This document shows, piece after piece, positions 60,101 to 64,000 of a stretch of DNA of 64,000 bases. This DNA comes from Motacilla alba alba (Eukaryota > Chordata > Aves > Passeriformes > Motacillidae), in NCBI RefSeq assembly GCF_015832195.1, contig NC_052027.1, positions 17,823,688 through 17,887,687 of the forward strand, read 5' to 3'. The notes under the pieces are model-generated. The model did no database searches and was not told the DNA's origin. It was given only the letters and a program-made list of their open reading frames with translations. The position numbers were made by a program, and so were the translations under genes. Positions within the stretch are counted from its first letter, which is position 1. The number at the start of each line of letters is the position of its first letter.

Positions 60101-60794
60101 AATGAAAATATATGGGAAAAAAATTACCCTGATGATTTTAAGTTCACTCTGTGTAAAGTCTTTAGTCTCCCATTGCAAAGTAATTTTATTAATCTTTTTG
60201 AGTTGTATTCCCCTTTATTATGTGGTTCCCTGCAGTCATGTCAGGTTTTAGGCTCTTTTGAAAAGGTTAAACTGGTTATCAGGGAAAGAGGGAGCAGGAT
60301 GAAAACTGTGGGAAAACCAAGTTCTTCAAAGAGGTGCAGCTGGTGGCCACAATTTCCTTTTTCATGTACTGGGAATCTCGTGTTGCGTTTGACTGTTGAC
60401 TACATGAGAAGTGACAGAGAAAAGTTAAAGTACTTTATTTTACAGACCCATGTGGGTACATGTTAAATACTTGCCCAAGTCCTCCCAAAACAATCACCAT
60501 GGCCCAGCCAGGGGTCCTTGAAGCAGCCCTGACTGAATGGGTTTTAGGAACAATTAAAAAAATTCCTTTATTTTGCAATCTTGCCACCTGGTGGTACAGC
60601 CTGATAATAAATATTTGGTTAGAAACCTGTTCCAAAAGTCATATTTTCCTTGGTAGACGGGGTCTTGAGACTGGGATTTCAGATTGGATCCTACCAAGGC
60701 TCCTGTTTGTAGCAGGCAGGTTCAGTGTGTTCCTCCTCCACTGTCAGTGCCCTGGCTGGGGCAGTGCAAGCCTGTGCATCCCTTGGCATTAAAT
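57136..60794. other. Unique non-coding sequence
   Basis: About 3.6 kb with no recognisable gene or repeat. A minus-strand frame stays open for 198 codons (58281-58877), the longest in unique sequence here. It has no domain I recognise and is near the length expected by chance in a window of this size. The remainder is AT-rich. Confidence 0.5.
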
Positions 60795-61445
60795 ATCACA
60801 GAGCCACATCAGAGGCTGCCTAGGGTTGGAAAGGACCTTAAAGATCGTCTCATTCCACCCCTGCCATGGCAGGGACACCTTCCACCATCTCAGACTGCTC
60901 CAAGCCCTGCCCAGCCTGGCCTCGGGCACTGCCAGGGATCCAGGGGCAGCCCCAGCTGCTCTGGGCACCTGTGCCAGGGCCTGCCCACCCTCACTGGGAA
61001 GGAGTTTTTTCCTAATGTCCCATCTAACCCTGCCCTGCCATGTGTGAAGCCATTCCCTGTGTCCTGTCACTCCAGGCTCTTGTAAATCATCTCTCTCCAT
61101 CTTTCCTGCAGCCCCTCCAGGCCCTGCAAGGCCACAGTTCAGTCTCCCCAAAGCTTCTCCTGTGCAGGTGAGCAATCCCAGCCTGCCAGCCTTTCCTCCC
61201 AGCAGAGCTGCTCCATCCTCTGCTCATCCTGGAGCCTCCTCTGGGCTCCTCCAGGTCCCTCCTGGGCTGGCCCAGGCTGGGACAGCTCTGCAGGTGGGGC
61301 AGAGGGGCAGAATCTCCCTTGCCCTGCTGCCCTCACTGGGCTCAGCCCAGGGCAGGGGATTTGGGGTCCCAGACATGGCTGGGGCATGTCCAGCCTCTCA
61401 GCCACCAGCACCTCCGAGCGCTTCTCCCCTGGGCTGCTCCATCTT
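60795..61445 (-). mobile_element. CR1 LINE fragment, about 650 bp, longest copy
   Basis: Minus-strand CR1. On the plus strand the 3' end begins 'atcacagagccacatcag' and continues 'ggttggaaaggaccttaaag', 'ccatggcagggacaccttcc', 'gggcactgccagggatccag', 'caccctcactgggaagga' and 'gcccctccaggccctgcaag'. The copy then extends further 5' than the others, to the 'gaggctggacatgccccagc' block at about 61403-61384 on the minus strand, which corresponds to the region near the end of CR1 ORF2 in complete elements. A minus-strand open frame over the 5' part is not an intact reverse transcriptase. Confidence 0.92.
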
Positions 61446-62763
61446 TCCATCCCCCCAAAATCAGCTCCCACTGATTTCCACAGACATGAGGGGAGAGGAA
61501 GTTGGGGGGATATTGTGTGATCCTGGAACACTGTGTTATGCATTAACCTTCACAATAAATTTGAAATGAGGTTTACAAAGGAATGGTGTCCACATCCTGG
61601 AAGTCCCAGGTAAATGACACAAACTGAGCTGACCTAAGTTGAGTAAGAATATTTTAGGGATGTTGCTATACCTCAAACAAGTCCTACAAAAGCCAGCAGC
61701 ATGGAACTGAAATGTGTTTGGATAGTTTGAATGTTCATTTGGGCACAAGGTGGAGACTGAATAAAGCCCATGACGTGCCAAACCTGGCAGAGCTGACACT
61801 TAGTGGCAGGAGCATGGGGAAAGTCACTCCTTTCTGCTAATCCAAGATGAAGCAGATGTGATCCTACTGGTGTCTGCAGGGAAATCCTCATTTATAATGA
61901 AAGATGTTTTCACATGGTGTTCAAAGGGCCTTAAACAATCCAGTTTTTGCAAGATGAATCCAAACATGATTTACTGAGGGGTGTGATGAATTGATCATTA
62001 GCTGGAACTTAGCAGCCAGAAGTGGATGTTTGCTCTCCCCTCCGGCTCTGCCAGATGCTGTGGTTTGACACCAGAGGAACCCAATGTAATTCCTTGCTTG
62101 GGTCAGACATGGCATCGTGCTGGGGCACACAATCCCTTTTTGTACCAAAACATGAAAAATGGATTTCTTTCTGTCTGTCCTTACAGTGTAGTGGGGATGT
62201 GCTCCCACATCCTGTCCAAGGAGGGCCTCTCCTCGCCTGTCATCCCCTGCACCCTCATGAGCATCTCTTCTGAAAGCAGCCAGAATGTCACTTGTTCACC
62301 ATGACATCGCTGTGATGACCTCAAGACCTCTCAATTATTCCCTTCCAAGTTCTTATGCCCTGCAAGGAAAAGCAGGGGAATGTCTCCCTCTGCTCCTGCC
62401 CTCTCTGCTGGCCTTTCCCTCAGACACAACACACACGGAATTTTCAGCCTCCAAAAGCATTAAAAATCATATTTATTTACAAATATGAGAGGCCAGAGTG
62501 GTACAGCTCTGACAAATGGGTAAAAGAGATATCATCGGGTCTGTGTTTTCAAGCTTTTAATTCACATCTTTGGTCACAGAGTTGGAACTTTTGAATCACT
62601 TGATTTTACTGCAAAATGTCCCTAACTATTTATGACACTAGATGTTTGCTCTTGGATCTGTTTCTCCTGTGGGGCATCCTTTAGATCAATCCTTGTTTGT
62701 TCTATTAATTTGCTTAATTCTCTGGGGTTTGTCAAGTCTAATTATCTTCTTTCTTTCTTCCAG
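61446..62763. other. Unique non-coding sequence
   Basis: No recognisable gene or repeat. The last 60 bases are pyrimidine-rich and include a possible branch-point word TCTAAT at about 62738-62743 ahead of the exon-like segment. Confidence 0.5.
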
Positions 62764-62863
62764 TTTTGAAATCAAGATTGATTAGCCAACACGAGAAGAC
62801 CCAGCTGGTTATGTGACTCAGAACCCCGTTCATGAGGCACTTGCTTGTTTTTACAAGACAACT
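62764..62863 (+). other. Candidate non-coding or 5' UTR exon (100 nt)
   Basis: A strong polypyrimidine tract ending CTTCTTTCTTTCTTCCAG gives an excellent acceptor at 62763. One hundred bases later ACT|GTAAGT provides a perfect intronic donor consensus at 62864. A branch-point-like TCTAAT lies about 20-25 bases upstream of the acceptor. All three frames hit a stop within the segment, so it is not an internal coding exon. One ATG at 62832 opens a frame that runs into the donor with 10 codons, so it could be the first coding exon of a gene continuing to the right, a 5' UTR exon or an lncRNA exon. No partner exon was identified in the window. Confidence 0.42.
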
Positions 62864-64000
62864 GTAAGTTGCTTCTTTTTCTTTTCCTCCCCCAAAATTA
62901 AAAATCTACTGTTGTAACTTCATAGAAATTCTGGAACATTCTTGAGGAATTTACTTTTTTGGTAGAGACAATCTTGAATTTTGGCGTGGTGATGCCAGCC
63001 AAGGACCAGACATGCTCTATTCACTTTACCAGAGATTTTTCCCACATAGTGATGGTTTTACATTGTTCAAGGAGAGATTCCCTTGGCTAGGAAGATCAAT
63101 CTGCTGTCTCTCTACGCTGTGCTGTGTGACATATGGGATCAGGGGATGTGACAAAGCTGTTTGGAGTGCACTGGTGGGTTGTGAGAGGAGATGCTGAATC
63201 CCAGCACGGAAGTGGTGCAGGAGGAGTTGGCTCCTCTGCAGACAGGTACCTCTGGCAGAGTTCTGCATTCTCCCACTGCCCCCAGACCCTGGGGTTTGGA
63301 CTAAATAATCCTTCCTCTTGACTAAATAATCCTTCCCCTTGTACTTGATGTAGACTGGGTTTTTCCCCACAATTATAAATTTGTTCTTCAGAAGGCAAAC
63401 CCTCAATTTCACTCACAAACTAGAATTTCCCAGGTGAAGTATCAGTTATAGTCTGGAATGCAAGTGTGGGAATGCAGAAATGAAAGTTCCAGCAGTAATA
63501 GTGCATGGCTTAATGATTTTTTTAAAATCTATATCATGAGCCATGTTTTATAAGCTCAACTGAATAAAATTATTAGATCCAGGTGGAGTGCTGATACATT
63601 TGTCACAGCGTTTGGTGTGGTGTGAATCTAATTTATGATTTTTCACTTGTGTGAAAATGCTCTGCCTTAGCAGTGATGAGACTTTAATTTCTGTAACCGG
63701 TGGTGGGGGGTTTAATTATTGAATTTTGGAAGCCATACATTTACAGGATGTTCCACTTAGATGAGCAGGAATCCAGCCAGTGTTCTCAGGCATGGGGCAG
63801 CACCACATTATCTCTATTATTTTCTTTAGTTATAACTGCACTGAAAGCCAGGCAGGCTGGGTTGGCTGAACTTCATCATCTTGTTAAAATGGCATTGCCC
63901 AACTGCCACTGATTGAATAAAAATTCTGCTGTTTTGTACAAGCTGGTCTTTATTCTGAATTTTCTCTTGAATAGCAAGTGATTCTAGTAACTTGCAAGTG
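62864..64000. other. Unique non-coding sequence
   Basis: No gene is recognisable. A 21-bp unit is present twice in tandem at 63299-63340 with one mismatch. Open frames are of chance length. If 62764-62863 is a real exon, this is the beginning of its downstream intron. Confidence 0.5.
63299..63340 (+). repeat. 21-bp unit duplicated in tandem
   Basis: GACTAAATAATCCTTCCTCTT is followed directly by a second copy with one C/T difference near its end. Two copies are consistent with a recent small tandem duplication. Confidence 0.9.

Noticed and set aside
63200..63330. Possible CR1 relic around 'gggtttggactaaataatcc'
   Set aside because: Only a short phrase resembles a CR1 3' end; the flanking blocks do not follow the CR1 order.
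1..64000. tRNA, rRNA, snRNA, microRNA hairpin, CRISPR, operon or prokaryotic signals
   Set aside because: None was recognisable by eye. The CR1 content, CpG depletion and long gene-free DNA fit a bird nuclear genome.

Overview
This window looks like vertebrate nuclear DNA from a bird, most likely a songbird. The main evidence is ten copies of the avian CR1 LINE 3' end. Most have the short, GC-rich form that I associate with passerine CR1 subfamilies; that assignment comes from memory of the family and was not run against a repeat library. The background is AT-rich, poor in CpG and rich in mononucleotide runs. It has no compact operons, no rRNA or tRNA that I could recognise, and no CRISPR array.

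I found no protein-coding gene that I can name. The longer open frames fall into three groups: readings through CR1 copies, a frame kept open by a 27-bp minisatellite, and chance-length frames in unique sequence. The window is best read as intergenic or intronic DNA. Three short segments have exon-like splice signals: 12451-12484, 26843-26894 and 62764-62863. The last has the best acceptor and donor but stops in all three frames, so it would be a non-coding or 5' UTR exon.

Layout: 1-12.8 kb is unique sequence with one minus-strand CR1 (about 1041-1560), a pyrimidine-rich tract near 7.66 kb and a POU-octamer-like site at 8142. From 12.8 to 17.5 kb the window is repeat-dense. It holds an older plus-strand CR1, a hairpin at the start of a second plus-strand CR1, a probable solo LTR on the minus strand, and an unidentified set of local duplications (14494-14620, 16921-17045, 17041-17440). 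From 17.5 to 33.9 kb it is mostly unique, with a short CR1 relic at 23.55 kb and a second LTR-like segment at 28.19-28.55 kb. A 27/28-bp minisatellite lies at 33.93-34.15 kb, followed by AT-rich sequence with homeodomain-type motifs that could be a conserved regulatory block. A plus-strand CR1 lies at 38.0 kb. A compact cluster of nine CpGs with AP-1/CRE-type motifs lies at 40.12-40.20 kb. From 45 to 61.5 kb there are five CR1 copies, all on the minus strand, a GC-rich patch at 51.85-52.14 kb and an AT-rich tract with adjacent inverted repeats at 56.88-57.13 kb. The final 2.5 kb holds the best exon candidate.

I did not find a new multi-gene system here. The observations most worth checking are the CpG/bZIP cluster, the unexplained duplicated family at 14.5/17.2 kb, the candidate non-coding exon at 62.76 kb and the coding-phase minisatellite.
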